Part shown: piece after piece, positions 7,959 through 15,919 of the stretch
How positions within the stretch are numbered: position 1 is the stretch's first letter
Layout: each line of letters opens with the position of its first letter
Source of the DNA: an uncultured Rikenellaceae bacterium
Lineage (GTDB): Bacteria > Bacteroidota > Bacteroidia > Bacteroidales > Rikenellaceae
NCBI GenBank assembly: GCA_947074135.1
Contig: CAMTOL010000023.1
Location: 1 to 15,919 of the forward strand
Direction: 5' to 3'
Length of the DNA stretch: 15,919 nt
The notes under the pieces: generated by a model
Database searches by the model: none
What the model was told of the DNA's origin: nothing
Seen by the model: only the letters and a program-made list of their open reading frames with translations
Program-made: the position numbers and the translations under genes

Positions 7959-10295
7959 ATGAAAAGATTATTTATATCATTTTTAACTATTACAGCAATG
8001 GCTACTGCTTGTACTTCGACTCCACAACTTGGAAAAGACTCGATTGATGATGTAATAGGAGCTATGACAATCGAAGAGAAAGCTCATTTAGTAGTAGGAA
8101 CTGGCATGGCTGGTTTTTCGGGCGATAGCGCAGTTGTAGGCGAAACTAAAAGCATCGTTCCCGGTGCAGCTGGTACGTCATATCCAATTCCGCGACTTGG
8201 AATTCCTGCCGTTGTTCTTGCTGACGGACCTGCTGGACTTCGCATCAACCCAACTCGCGAGGGTGACTCTCAAACTTATTACTGTACTCACTTCCCAATC
8301 GGGACTCTACTTGCTTCGACTTGGAACACCGAGTTGGTGGAGCAGGTTGGAGCTGCAATAGGCGACGAGGTGTTGGAGTATGGAGCTGATGTTCTTCTAG
8401 CACCTGCTCTGAATATTCATCGTAATCCACTTTGTGGTCGCAACTTTGAGTACTACTCTGAAGACCCTGTAATCTCTGGGAAAATTGCAGCTGCTTATGT
8501 AAATGGCGTCCAAAGCAAAGGAGTTGGTACCTCAATCAAACACTTTGCTGTCAACAACCAAGAGACTAATCGTATGGCAAATGACTCTCGTGTATCGCCT
8601 AGAGCGTTGCGTGAGATTTATCTCAAAAGTTTTGAAATTGTAGTTAAAGAGGCTGCTCCTTGGACAGTTATGTCGTCATATAACTACCTCAATGGCGTTT
8701 ACACGTCACAAAGCAAAGAGCTACTGACTACCCTACTTCGCAACGAATGGGGTTATGGGGGTATGGTTATGACTGACTGGTTTGGAGGCGACGATGCTGT
8801 TGCACAAATGATAGCTGGTAACGATATGATACAACCAGGTCTTGATAAACAGTATTATGCAATTGTCGAAGGAGTAAAGAATGGGTCACTTGACGAGAAG
8901 GTGCTAGATGTTAATGTGAAACGCATACTTGAGATGATTGTTCAAACTCCTAAATTCAAGGGGTATAAATACTCTAATAAACCTGATCTTAAAGCTCATG
9001 CTGAAGTAACTCGTCAATCGGCTACCGAGGGTATGGTGTTGCTTAAGAACGAAAAGTCTGCACTTCCACTTGCTGAAAACTGCAAAAATGTAGCTCTATT
9101 TGGTTGTACTTCTTATGATTTTATAGCTGGTGGTACTGGCTCGGGCAATGTTAATAGAGCGTACACTGTTTCTCTATTGGACGGACTCGATAATGTTGGT
9201 TACTCAGTAAATGAGGAACTTAAAAACACATATATGCAGTACATTGCAGATCAAAACGCAAAAAAAGTTAAGAGTGACGACAAAATGGCTGCATTTATGC
9301 CACAGCCACTTATTGCTGAGATGATTCCTTCGGCAGCAATGCTCAATAGTTTGGCTGCCAAAACAGATGTGGCACTTATCACTATTGGTCGCACTTCGGG
9401 AGAGTTCCTTGATCGTGCTTACGAAGATTTTGTACTTACAACAGAGGAACAACAATTATTGAAGAGTGTTAGCAAAGCATTTAAAGCAGTTGGCAAAAAG
9501 GTTGTTGTTGTTCTAAATGTTGGTGGTGTTATCGAAACTGCTTCTTGGAAGTCTATTCCTGATGCAATTCTTTTGGCTTGGCAAGCTGGTCAAGAGGGTG
9601 GCAATAGCGTTGCTGACGTACTTAGCGGCAAGAGTTCACCAAGTGGTAAACTACCAATGACTTTCCCAGTTAAATACGAAGATGCAGCATCGTCAGCTAA
9701 CTTCCCAACAGATGGAAGAGCATCTGAGTTTGGCTTCGATAAGAAACGTGACAATAGTGTCAAAGAGCGACTTTTTGATTATACTGAATACGAAGAGGAT
9801 ATCTATGTTGGTTATCGCTATTTCGACACATTTGGTAAAAAGGTTAGTTATCCGTTTGGTTACGGTCTTTCTTATACTACTTTCGAGTTTAGCGAACCGC
9901 AAATCGAGCTTGAAAATGGTATGTTCAACGTAACTGTAAAAGTTAAAAACAGCGGGAATAGATTTGGTAAAGAAGTTGTACAGTTGTATGTTTCAGCGCC
10001 AAATAGCAAAGAGATGAACAAAGCCGAAAAAGAGCTTAAAGCGTTTGCTAAAACTAAGGAGCTAAAACCTGGTGAACAGTGTGTAGTCAAGTTGGTGGTT
10101 AAAGCTAGAGAGTTAGCCTCATACTGCGACAAATCTAGCGAATGGATTGTTGAAGGAGGAGAGTATAAATTCCATATTGCAACTTCGATTAACGACACTA
10201 AAGCCACATTAACCTCTAAAGTTAACGCATCGGCATCAAAAACCCATAGTTTGTTCGCGCCTGAGGCTGAGTTGAATCTGCTAAAACGCAACTAA
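7959..10295 (+). CDS. GH3 beta-glycosidase, predicted lipoprotein
   Basis: The 778-residue chain has the usual GH3 order: TIM-barrel domain (about 30-330), alpha/beta sandwich domain (about 350-570) and fibronectin III-like domain (about 650-745). The N-terminus is a short signal with a lipobox-like ATAC at residues 15-18, suggesting membrane anchoring at Cys18. Visible GH3 motifs include LADGPAGLR (substrate pocket), GRNFEYYSEDP, KHFAVNNQE and nucleophile Asp273 in MVMTDWFGG. Glu482 in RTSGEFLDR is the likely acid/base. The family removes single sugars from non-reducing ends; pocket motifs look more beta-glucosidase-like, but beta-xylosidase activity cannot be excluded. It sits 12 bp after the esterase gene and ends just before the inverted repeat at 10315, so it is probably the last gene of the first operon. 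Confidence 0.93.
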   Translation: MKRLFISFLTITAMATACTSTPQLGKDSIDDVIGAMTIEEKAHLVVGTGMAGFSGDSAVVGETKSIVPGAAGTSYPIPRLGIPAVVLADGPAGLRINPTREGDSQTYYCTHFPIGTLLASTWNTELVEQVGAAIGDEVLEYGADVLLAPALNIHRNPLCGRNFEYYSEDPVISGKIAAAYVNGVQSKGVGTSIKHFAVNNQETNRMANDSRVSPRALREIYLKSFEIVVKEAAPWTVMSSYNYLNGVYTSQSKELLTTLLRNEWGYGGMVMTDWFGGDDAVAQMIAGNDMIQPGLDKQYYAIVEGVKNGSLDEKVLDVNVKRILEMIVQTPKFKGYKYSNKPDLKAHAEVTRQSATEGMVLLKNEKSALPLAENCKNVALFGCTSYDFIAGGTGSGNVNRAYTVSLLDGLDNVGYSVNEELKNTYMQYIADQNAKKVKSDDKMAAFMPQPLIAEMIPSAAMLNSLAAKTDVALITIGRTSGEFLDRAYEDFVLTTEEQQLLKSVSKAFKAVGKKVVVVLNVGGVIETASWKSIPDAILLAWQAGQEGGNSVADVLSGKSSPSGKLPMTFPVKYEDAASSANFPTDGRASEFGFDKKRDNSVKERLFDYTEYEEDIYVGYRYFDTFGKKVSYPFGYGLSYTTFEFSEPQIELENGMFNVTVKVKNSGNRFGKEVVQLYVSAPNSKEMNKAEKELKAFAKTKELKPGEQCVVKLVVKARELASYCDKSSEWIVEGGEYKFHIATSINDTKATLTSKVNASASKTHSLFAPEAELNLLKRN

Positions 10296-10311
10296 TCGAT
10301 TCGCAATTCAG

Positions 10312-10430
10312 AAAAAAAGTGCCACATAAAACAACCATTGTTATTTAAAGGTTTGAGTTTATTATAGTTGTTCCAGATTTATTCGGTGAGTATAGGTTTG
10401 GGTTGTGGCACTTTTAATTTTTTTTATTAT
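10312..10430 (+). terminator. Inverted repeat with long interior and T-rich tail: terminator or small structured RNA
   Basis: AAAAGTGCCACA (10315-10326) and TGTGGCACTTTT (10404-10415) are exact 12-bp complements, followed by a T-rich tract (about 10411-10434). This fits rho-independent termination of the first operon, but the 77-nt interior is far longer than a typical terminator loop. The interior contains a small hairpin AACAA-CCA-TTGTT (10330-10342) and G-rich patches near the right arm. It could also be a small RNA with a closing stem, or a short terminal-inverted-repeat element. No clear target-site duplication is seen, which argues against the last. Confidence 0.5.
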
Positions 10431-10487
10431 TTTTGAACTGCTATAATCTAGCTGTTTGGAGATATAACAGTTAATATATACAACATA

Positions 10488-11321
10488 ATGAGATTATTAA
10501 CCATTGTAGCTGCACTTTTTGCAGCTTCTACTGTTTCTATGGCACAAGATATTAAGTTGATCGTGCGTGGCGATGATATGGGCTCTTTCCACTCTGCAAA
10601 TGAAGCATTTGTGGCGACTATTAATGAAGGTGTTGTATCTTCAGTCGAGGTTATGTGCAATTCGGCTTGGTTTCCACAGGCTGCTCGTTACCTCAACGAA
10701 AAATGTCCGCAGGTAGATGTTGGAGTACACCTAACACTTACAAGTGAGTGGGAAGGAGTAAAGAATCGTCCTTTAACCGATGCTAAAACGTTGGTCGATG
10801 AGAACGGTTATTTCTTTCCGTTTATGTATGCTCGAAACGATATGGAGGTCAACTATCCAGCTCTCTGCGATCAAAAATACTCGTTAGCAGAGATAGAGGC
10901 GGAGTATCGTGCTCAGATTGAGATGGTCAAGAAGATGATACCGCGCACTTCGCACCTCTCATTCCATATGGGTATGCCGATGGATGCTTTTCCACTGCTC
11001 GATAAGTTGGCAAAAGAGTATGATATGTATATCAATACCGAGAGTGTAAAATACTTTGCCGTACCGCTCAACAATAAAATGAGTGGAGAACAACGAGCTA
11101 AAATTTTTGCCGATGCTATCGAGAAATTAGAGCCTGGTGTTTATATGTTTGTCGAACACCCAGCATACGATACACCTGAAATGAGAGCAGTTGGGCACGT
11201 TGGTTACGAACACGTAGCCACTGACCGTCAGGCTGTAACAGAAATGTTCCTCTCGCCAGTTGTCAAGGCTGCAATCGAGCGCAAAGGAGTCAAACTGATT
11301 GGCTATCGTGATTTGAAATAA
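10488..11321 (+). CDS. Secreted ChbG/YdjC-type carbohydrate deacetylase
   Basis: A 277-residue protein with a signal peptide ending SMAQ (residue 20), so it is exported, unlike cytoplasmic ChbG of enterobacteria. The YdjC/ChbG family (PF04794) contains metal-dependent deacetylases of N-acetylated sugar oligomers. Metal-site motifs are present: RGDDMG (Asp29, Asp30), GVHLTLT (His81) and SHLSFHMG (His156, His160). The usual HxDSHxH segment is altered here to [19 protein letters not shown] (His224) and TDRQAV complete the family pattern. It lies 31 bp before a GH3 gene and probably shares its transcript. Among hemicellulase-type genes it may remove N- or O-acetyl groups from oligosaccharides; the substrate is unknown. 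No clear promoter is seen between the T-tract near 10430 and the start codon. Confidence 0.88.
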   Translation: MRLLTIVAALFAASTVSMAQDIKLIVRGDDMGSFHSANEAFVATINEGVVSSVEVMCNSAWFPQAARYLNEKCPQVDVGVHLTLTSEWEGVKNRPLTDAKTLVDENGYFFPFMYARNDMEVNYPALCDQKYSLAEIEAEYRAQIEMVKKMIPRTSHLSFHMGMPMDAFPLLDKLAKEYDMYINTESVKYFAVPLNNKMSGEQRAKIFADAIEKLEPGVYMFVEHPAYDTPEMRAVGHVGYEHVATDRQAVTEMFLSPVVKAAIERKGVKLIGYRDLK

Positions 11322-11352
11322 ATTAACAACAAACCTAAACTATAAACTATTT

Positions 11353-13836
11353 ATGAAAAAAACCATTATGTCGATTTGTGCAGCAGCTCTCGTTATGTCG
11401 AGTATTGCACAAACAAAAGTATCACCTGCAATTGCTCGTGATGCGAAAATCGAAAAGAAAATCGAGGCTCAACTCAAGAAGATGACTCTCGACGAGAAGA
11501 TTGGACAGATGACTCAACTCGTGATTGATGTTATGGCAGATCGTTCTAATCCATTTGCGGGTATAAATCCTCAAAACTTCACAGTAGAAGACCTAAAGAA
11601 ACTCCTTCAAAATTATGGAATTGAGGATAAATACGACTTGTCAGCAGGTATGCCAGATCAAAATACTATGATGGGGATATTTATGACAATTCAAGGAATT
11701 GAGAACGCAAAAGGTTTTAAATTTAGCGAAGCTATACTTGATAGCGTTATTACGAAGTATAAGATTGGCTCAATTCTGAACGTTCCAGCCTCTACACCTC
11801 AAACCCCAGAACAATGGGAATACATTATCTCTACAATTCAGAAAAAATCGATGAAAGAGCTAGGTATTCCTTGTATCTATGGTGTTGACCAAATCCACGG
11901 TGCAACCTACACTGTTGGCGGTACATTCTTCCCTCAAGGAATCAATATGGGTGCTACTTTCAATCGCGAAGCAGTACGTCGTGGTTCTGAGATTTCAGCT
12001 TACGAAACTAAAGCAGGTAGTATTCCTTGGACATTTGCGCCAGTAGTTGACCTAGGTCGTGATGCTCGTTGGCCTCGTATGTGGGAGGGTTTCGGCGAAG
12101 ATGCTTATGTTAATGCTGAACTTGGTCGTGCGTCAATTATCGGTTTCCAAGGCGAAAATCCTAACAAAATCGGAGCAAATAGTGTTGCTGCTTGTTTGAA
12201 ACACTATATGGGTTACGGTGTACCTGTTTCAGGTAAAGATAGAACTCCATCATCGATTACAGTTCAAGATATGCGCGAAAAACACTTCGCTCCATTCCTC
12301 GAAACTATCAAAGCTGGTTCGTTATCACTTATGGTTAACTCGGCTATGAATAACGGTTTGCCTTTCCACGCTAACTATGAACTACTTACACAGTGGTTGA
12401 AAGAGGATTTGAATTGGGATGGTATGATTGTTACTGACTGGGCTGATATTAACAACCTATACACTCGCGATAAGGTTGCTAAAAGCAAAAAAGATGCTAT
12501 CCGTATGGCTATCAATGCTGGTATCGATATGAGTATGGTTCCATACGATTGGAGTTTCTGCAACGATCTTAAAGAGTTGGTTAATGAAGGTGCTGTTTCG
12601 ATGGAGCGTATCGATGATGCAGTTCGTCGCGTACTTCGCCTAAAACACCGTCTGGGTTTGTACGAAAAACCATACAACAGCTACAAGGATTATCCTAAAT
12701 TTGGATCTAAAGAGTTTACCGATGCAGCTCTTGCTGCAGCCGAAGAGTCAATTGTATTGCTTAAGAACAGTGACAATATTCTGCCACTTGCTAAAGGCAA
12801 AAAGATATTGGTAACTGGTCCAAATGCTAACTCTATGCGTACTCTTAATGGAGGTTGGTCATACACTTGGCAAGGTGAGGGAGCAGATAAATATGCTACT
12901 GAATACAACACTATTTTGGAATCAATGGTTGCAAAATATGGAGCTTCAAATGTTGTTTACGAAGCTGGTGTGACATACAAACAGGGTGGTTCATACTGGG
13001 AAGAGAATGCTCCTGAGATTGAGAAGGCTGTTGCAGCGGCAAAGGATGTTGATTATATTATGGTTTGCATCGGCGAAAACTCATATTGTGAGACTCCGGG
13101 TAACCTAACAAACTTGTTTTTGTCTGAGAACCAAATCAACTTGGTCAAGGCTCTTTCAGCGACTGGCAAACCAATCGTTATGATTCTAAACGAGGGTCGT
13201 CCACGTATTATCAGTGAGATTGAGCCTTTGGCAACGGCAGTTGTTAATATTATGCTTCCGGGCAACTATGGTGGCGATGCACTTGCTAACCTTGTGGCTG
13301 GGGATGCTAACTTTAGCGGCAAACTTCCATTTACATATCCTCGTGATATCAACTCTCTTGTAACTTACGATTACAAACCTTGCGAAGATCTCGAAAAAAT
13401 GGAGGGTGCATACGATTATGATGCAGTAATGTCGGTTCAGTGGGCTTTTGGTTATGGTCTTAGCTATACTAGCTATGAATACTCTAACCTAAAGGTTGAT
13501 AAATCAAACTTTACGGCTGGCGATGTAATGACATTCACTGTTGATGTTAAGAATACGGGGTCGAAAGTTGGGAAAGAGTCAGTTTTATTATTTAGCAGCG
13601 ATTTGATTGCTACACTTACTCCAGATATTCGTCGTCTTCGTGCATTCGAAAAGGTTGAGCTTCAGCCTGGCGAAACAAAAACAGTTACTCTAAAACTTAA
13701 AGGTTCAGATTTAGCATATGTAGGTTATGACGGCAAGTGGATTTTGGAGGATGGTGATTTCAACATTCAGGTTGGAAATCAGATTCTTAAAGTTGTTTGC
13801 GATAAGACTCACAAGTGGGAGACTCCAAACCGTTAG
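11353..13836 (+). CDS. GH3 beta-glucosidase-type enzyme, periplasmic
   Basis: The 827-residue chain has a signal peptide ending SIAQ (residue 20) and no lipobox, so it is probably soluble in the periplasm. Domain order is TIM barrel (about 35-440), alpha/beta sandwich (about 455-670) and fibronectin III-like (about 710-815). Motifs are [31 protein letters not shown], nucleophile Asp362 in MIVTDWADI and likely acid/base Glu580 in [12 protein letters not shown]. These resemble the exo-beta-glucosidase branch of GH3, including enzymes found in Bacteroidetes hemicellulose PULs, and differ from the lipoprotein GH3 at 7959. The two GH3 genes are therefore not a recent duplication and may act on different linkages. 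The start gives the signal peptide directly after an A-rich leader. Transcription should stop at the hairpin at 13881-13917. Confidence 0.94.
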   Translation: MKKTIMSICAAALVMSSIAQTKVSPAIARDAKIEKKIEAQLKKMTLDEKIGQMTQLVIDVMADRSNPFAGINPQNFTVEDLKKLLQNYGIEDKYDLSAGMPDQNTMMGIFMTIQGIENAKGFKFSEAILDSVITKYKIGSILNVPASTPQTPEQWEYIISTIQKKSMKELGIPCIYGVDQIHGATYTVGGTFFPQGINMGATFNREAVRRGSEISAYETKAGSIPWTFAPVVDLGRDARWPRMWEGFGEDAYVNAELGRASIIGFQGENPNKIGANSVAACLKHYMGYGVPVSGKDRTPSSITVQDMREKHFAPFLETIKAGSLSLMVNSAMNNGLPFHANYELLTQWLKEDLNWDGMIVTDWADINNLYTRDKVAKSKKDAIRMAINAGIDMSMVPYDWSFCNDLKELVNEGAVSMERIDDAVRRVLRLKHRLGLYEKPYNSYKDYPKFGSKEFTDAALAAAEESIVLLKNSDNILPLAKGKKILVTGPNANSMRTLNGGWSYTWQGEGADKYATEYNTILESMVAKYGASNVVYEAGVTYKQGGSYWEENAPEIEKAVAAAKDVDYIMVCIGENSYCETPGNLTNLFLSENQINLVKALSATGKPIVMILNEGRPRIISEIEPLATAVVNIMLPGNYGGDALANLVAGDANFSGKLPFTYPRDINSLVTYDYKPCEDLEKMEGAYDYDAVMSVQWAFGYGLSYTSYEYSNLKVDKSNFTAGDVMTFTVDVKNTGSKVGKESVLLFSSDLIATLTPDIRRLRAFEKVELQPGETKTVTLKLKGSDLAYVGYDGKWILEDGDFNIQVGNQILKVVCDKTHKWETPNR

Positions 13837-13880
13837 TAAGTTGTTAGTTTATTACTCAAAGTAATACACGCAAAAGAAGA

Positions 13881-13917
13881 GGGCATCTATTACGGATAAA
13901 ACCGAGAATAGATGCCC
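13881..13917. terminator. Bidirectional terminator hairpin between convergent genes
   Basis: GGGCATCTATT (13881-13891) pairs exactly with AATAGATGCCC (13907-13917), and an inner CGG/CCG (13893-13895, 13902-13904) extends the stem around ATAAAA. TTATTATTT follows on the plus strand; the A-rich run before it gives a T-rich tail on the minus strand. It sits between the convergent stops of the GH3 and GH51 genes. Confidence 0.85.
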
Positions 13918-13939
13918 TTATTATTTACAGATAAGTATT

Positions 13940-15784
13940 TTATCTTTTGATTCTAAACATTTGGAAGCTAGTAGCAGGCAAATTAATTGTCAGAGTATTA
14001 TTAGCGATAGAAGTGCGCGAGACATTTGGCACGACGTTGTTTGGATGTTCGATAGTATTTTCAGCCTCTTTGTCAGTTACTACAAGGGAAGTAATTTCAG
14101 CAGATGTCAGTTTTTCATTTTTTCTGGCTCCATTGAGTTCAATAGTAATTGATTTTGATTTCTCTGATGTATTAGCAACTTTGATTATAATCTCTTTTTT
14201 GTTAGCGTCCCAGACAGCAGAAGCAAAGAGGTTATCTTTACCAGTAAGAGGGGCATTATTTTCTGTCAGCGAGAGCACATTAGTACCTGGATTTTGTCCA
14301 TATATTTGTTGAATATAGTAGTTAGCCGAGCGGACAGTAGTTAGGTTATCGAACCATATTAGGTCAGGTCTCCATTGCCAGCCATCAACGTGAGCGAACA
14401 GTGGAGCGTATGTAGCCATAGTAACCACGTCAGCATTTCGTTCAAGTCCTGTCATAAAAGCAGCTTCACAGAGCGCAGCCCACGCCGAGTTTTTGCCCGA
14501 TGTTACGTGGCAGGCATATTCACCGGCAAATACTTTTGGGGCATTTCTGTCATAGTTATCGTATCTAGCACCTTGTGAGAGGAACCATTCAGGCGAGCGG
14601 TAGTAGTGTTCATCTACGAGGTCAATTTTTAGTTTTGTCATATCTGCCCACAATTTAGAGAATCCTCTACCGTCAGCATCGTCAGGCGATGGTCCTGAGC
14701 TACCTACAATTTTGACATTTGGGTATTTTGCTCTAATAGCTTTAACAAATGGTTCTAGGTACTCTCCATAAATATCTCCCCATTGTTCGTTACCAACACC
14801 TAGATATTTAAGGTTAAAAGGTTTTGGGTGTCCCATTTTGGCACGTAGTTCGCCCCATTTAGTATCAACGTCACCGTTAGCAAATTCAATTAGATCTAGC
14901 GCATCTTGCACGAAGCATTCCAGCGAGTCAGCGTGAGCGTGTGCAGTTATGTCGTCGTTTTGATATTGGCATACAAGTCCGCAGTTAAGGATTGGCAGTG
15001 GTTCAGCACCTAGGTCTTCGGCAAGCAGGAAATATTCATAGAATCCGAGTCCGTATGATTGGTAGTAGTCAGGGAAGAATCTGTGAGGGAAAGTATATTG
15101 CCATCTGTTAAGGTTTAGCGGTCTATTTTCGACATCTCCCACACTTTTTTTCCAGTCGTATCTATCGAACATTTCTGTACCTTCGACAATACATCCACCA
15201 GGGAATCTGAACAGTCCTGGGTTTAGGTCATATAGGGCTTGTGCGAGGTCTTTTCTGAGTCCATTTTCTCTACCATTCCACGTATCTACTGGGAACATTG
15301 ATATATGTTCAATATCAACGGTATTTCGGTTAGTTAGGAAAATACGGATAAAACTTTTCGCATCAGTGATTGGCGATTTAAACACTATCTCATATTTTTT
15401 CCATTCATTCGATATAATTTCGGTATTTAGAGTTTTTGCAATATTGTTATCGTTATTGAGTAGGTCAATACGGAGAGATGATTTTTGTCCGCCCTCTACC
15501 CTAGCCCAGAACGATATTTTATATTGAGCATCTTTTTTCACTCCAATTCCGAGCAGTCCGTTATTTTGTAGTCCTGTCCATTTTTCTTTATGACCGGAGT
15601 ATGATAGTCTAGCGTAGTGGGGATTATTTTCGAATGGAGGGTTTTCATTTTTGATTTCCACATTGCCGAAGCTTTTCCATCCTGCAAGGTTTTGCGGGAA
15701 TTCGAAAGATCTGTTCATAATCATTTCGCCGTATAGTCCTCCATCGGCACCGTAGTTAATATCTTCGAAGAATATTCCGTACAT
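13940..15784 (-). CDS. GH51 alpha-L-arabinofuranosidase, N-terminus disrupted
   Basis: From the first in-frame ATG downstream of the upstream stop (15784) the protein has 614 residues. It begins MYGIFFEDINYGADGG, a motif that in GH51 enzymes normally follows a signal peptide and a first strand ending near KVGAPIEST. That upstream text is present in frame just before the ATG, so the natural start should lie further upstream, but stops intervene (see 15785-15901). A CBM4_9-like jelly-roll insert spans about 45-165. The catalytic barrel carries RFPGGC, acid/base Glu333 in GNEQWG and nucleophile Glu422 in FAGEYA. A C-terminal beta-sandwich ends near ATSFQMFRIKR. GH51 enzymes remove terminal alpha-L-arabinofuranosyl groups, for example from arabinoxylan or arabinan. 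It is convergent with the GH3 operon. Whether active protein is exported from this copy is uncertain. Confidence 0.9.
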   Translation of the reverse strand: MYGIFFEDINYGADGGLYGEMIMNRSFEFPQNLAGWKSFGNVEIKNENPPFENNPHYARLSYSGHKEKWTGLQNNGLLGIGVKKDAQYKISFWARVEGGQKSSLRIDLLNNDNNIAKTLNTEIISNEWKKYEIVFKSPITDAKSFIRIFLTNRNTVDIEHISMFPVDTWNGRENGLRKDLAQALYDLNPGLFRFPGGCIVEGTEMFDRYDWKKSVGDVENRPLNLNRWQYTFPHRFFPDYYQSYGLGFYEYFLLAEDLGAEPLPILNCGLVCQYQNDDITAHAHADSLECFVQDALDLIEFANGDVDTKWGELRAKMGHPKPFNLKYLGVGNEQWGDIYGEYLEPFVKAIRAKYPNVKIVGSSGPSPDDADGRGFSKLWADMTKLKIDLVDEHYYRSPEWFLSQGARYDNYDRNAPKVFAGEYACHVTSGKNSAWAALCEAAFMTGLERNADVVTMATYAPLFAHVDGWQWRPDLIWFDNLTTVRSANYYIQQIYGQNPGTNVLSLTENNAPLTGKDNLFASAVWDANKKEIIIKVANTSEKSKSITIELNGARKNEKLTSAEITSLVVTDKEAENTIEHPNNVVPNVSRTSIANNTLTINLPATSFQMFRIKR

Positions 15785-15901
15785 AGTACTTTCGATTGGG
15801 GCACCGACTTTATCTATCTTTCGCGACCGCGTATGTTGCGCCAGTTAGAGCAGTGCGGATCACAAGAGAGAGCAGCCAAATAGAGTTCTCCATCGTTGCA
15901 T
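15785..15901 (-). pseudogene. Broken signal-peptide region of the GH51 gene
   Basis: In the GH51 frame, reading back from 15784, KIDKVGAPIEST is intact, then TAA (15845-15847) and TGA (15860-15862) interrupt. Beyond them an in-frame ATG at 15901 begins MQRWRTLFGCSLL after an A-rich leader. In another frame, an ATG at 15893 gives MENSIWLLSLVIRTALTG and ends TYAVAKDR before a stop at 15810-15812; this also resembles a signal peptide and would join the GH51 frame by a one-base change. The stretch looks more GC-rich than its surroundings and lies at the window edge, so sequence error is possible as well as real mutation. Confidence 0.55.
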
Positions 15902-15919
15902 ATTACTATTTTACTAAGT

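Noticed and set aside
9872..10291. 139-codon minus-strand frame
   Set aside because: It is the antisense shadow of the fibronectin III-like end of the GH3 gene, with no family features.
10315..10415. Miniature transposable element with 12-bp terminal inverted repeats
   Set aside because: No target-site duplication is visible and only one copy occurs here; the T-tail fits termination better. Kept only as an alternative.
10442..10447. TATAAT resembling an E. coli -10 box upstream of the deacetylase
   Set aside because: Bacteroidetes sigma factors use TAnnTTTG; no matching -33/-7 pair with correct spacing was found there, so no promoter is claimed.
13881..13917. Hairpin as a regulatory RNA
   Set aside because: Its position between convergent stops, tight stem and T-rich flanks on both strands are fully explained by bidirectional termination.
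15860..15862. TGA in the GH51 leader read as a recoded sense codon
   Set aside because: A second stop (TAA) follows in the same frame and tryptophan is encoded by TGG throughout the other genes, so recoding does not rescue the frame.
1..15919. CRISPR array, tRNA, rRNA, insertion sequence or phage genes
   Set aside because: No regularly spaced repeat-spacer units, tRNA or rRNA-like sequence, transposase or integrase frame was seen on either strand.

Overview
The window looks like an AT-rich Bacteroidetes (probably Bacteroidales) chromosome carrying part of a plant-polysaccharide degradation locus. The strongest lineage evidence is a hybrid two-component system (HTCS) regulator: periplasmic beta-propeller, Y_Y_Y domain, histidine kinase and receiver in one chain. 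This architecture is typical of Bacteroidetes polysaccharide utilization loci (PULs). Starts are preceded by A-rich leaders without Shine-Dalgarno motifs, a TAnnTTTG-type -7 box is present, and every enzyme has an export signal except one with a disrupted N-terminus. The genus cannot be determined from this window.

Layout. Bases 1-3722 (minus) hold the HTCS, running off the left edge before its expected AraC-type DNA-binding domain. A 307-bp divergent control region (3723-4029) carries a row of direct repeats spaced 20-22 bp upstream of a -7 box. From it a plus-strand operon runs: type-B carboxylesterase (4030-5688), CE1-type esterase (5822-6697), CE1-type esterase with an N-terminal immunoglobulin-like domain (6741-7946) and GH3 lipoprotein (7959-10295). 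An inverted repeat with a T-rich tail (about 10312-10430) separates this from a second plus-strand pair: ChbG/YdjC-type deacetylase (10488-11321) and a second GH3 (11353-13836). A bidirectional terminator hairpin (13881-13917) lies between that GH3 and a convergent minus-strand GH51 alpha-L-arabinofuranosidase (13940-15784). The GH51 signal-peptide region, next to the right edge, is broken by stops or a frameshift.

How it fits together (inference). The set resembles late-stage breakdown of a decorated hemicellulose such as feruloylated, acetylated arabinoxylan. Esterases would remove ferulate or acetyl groups, GH51 would remove arabinose, and the GH3 enzymes would release glucose or xylose from oligomers in the periplasm. 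The HTCS would sense a liberated oligosaccharide and activate the divergent operon. No SusC/SusD pair is visible, so the core of the PUL, if there is one, lies outside the window.

I found no wholly new system. The most unusual items are the phased repeat array, the 12-bp inverted repeat with a 77-nt interior, the leader hairpin before the first CE1 gene, the deacetylase among hemicellulase-type genes, and the damaged GH51 N-terminus.
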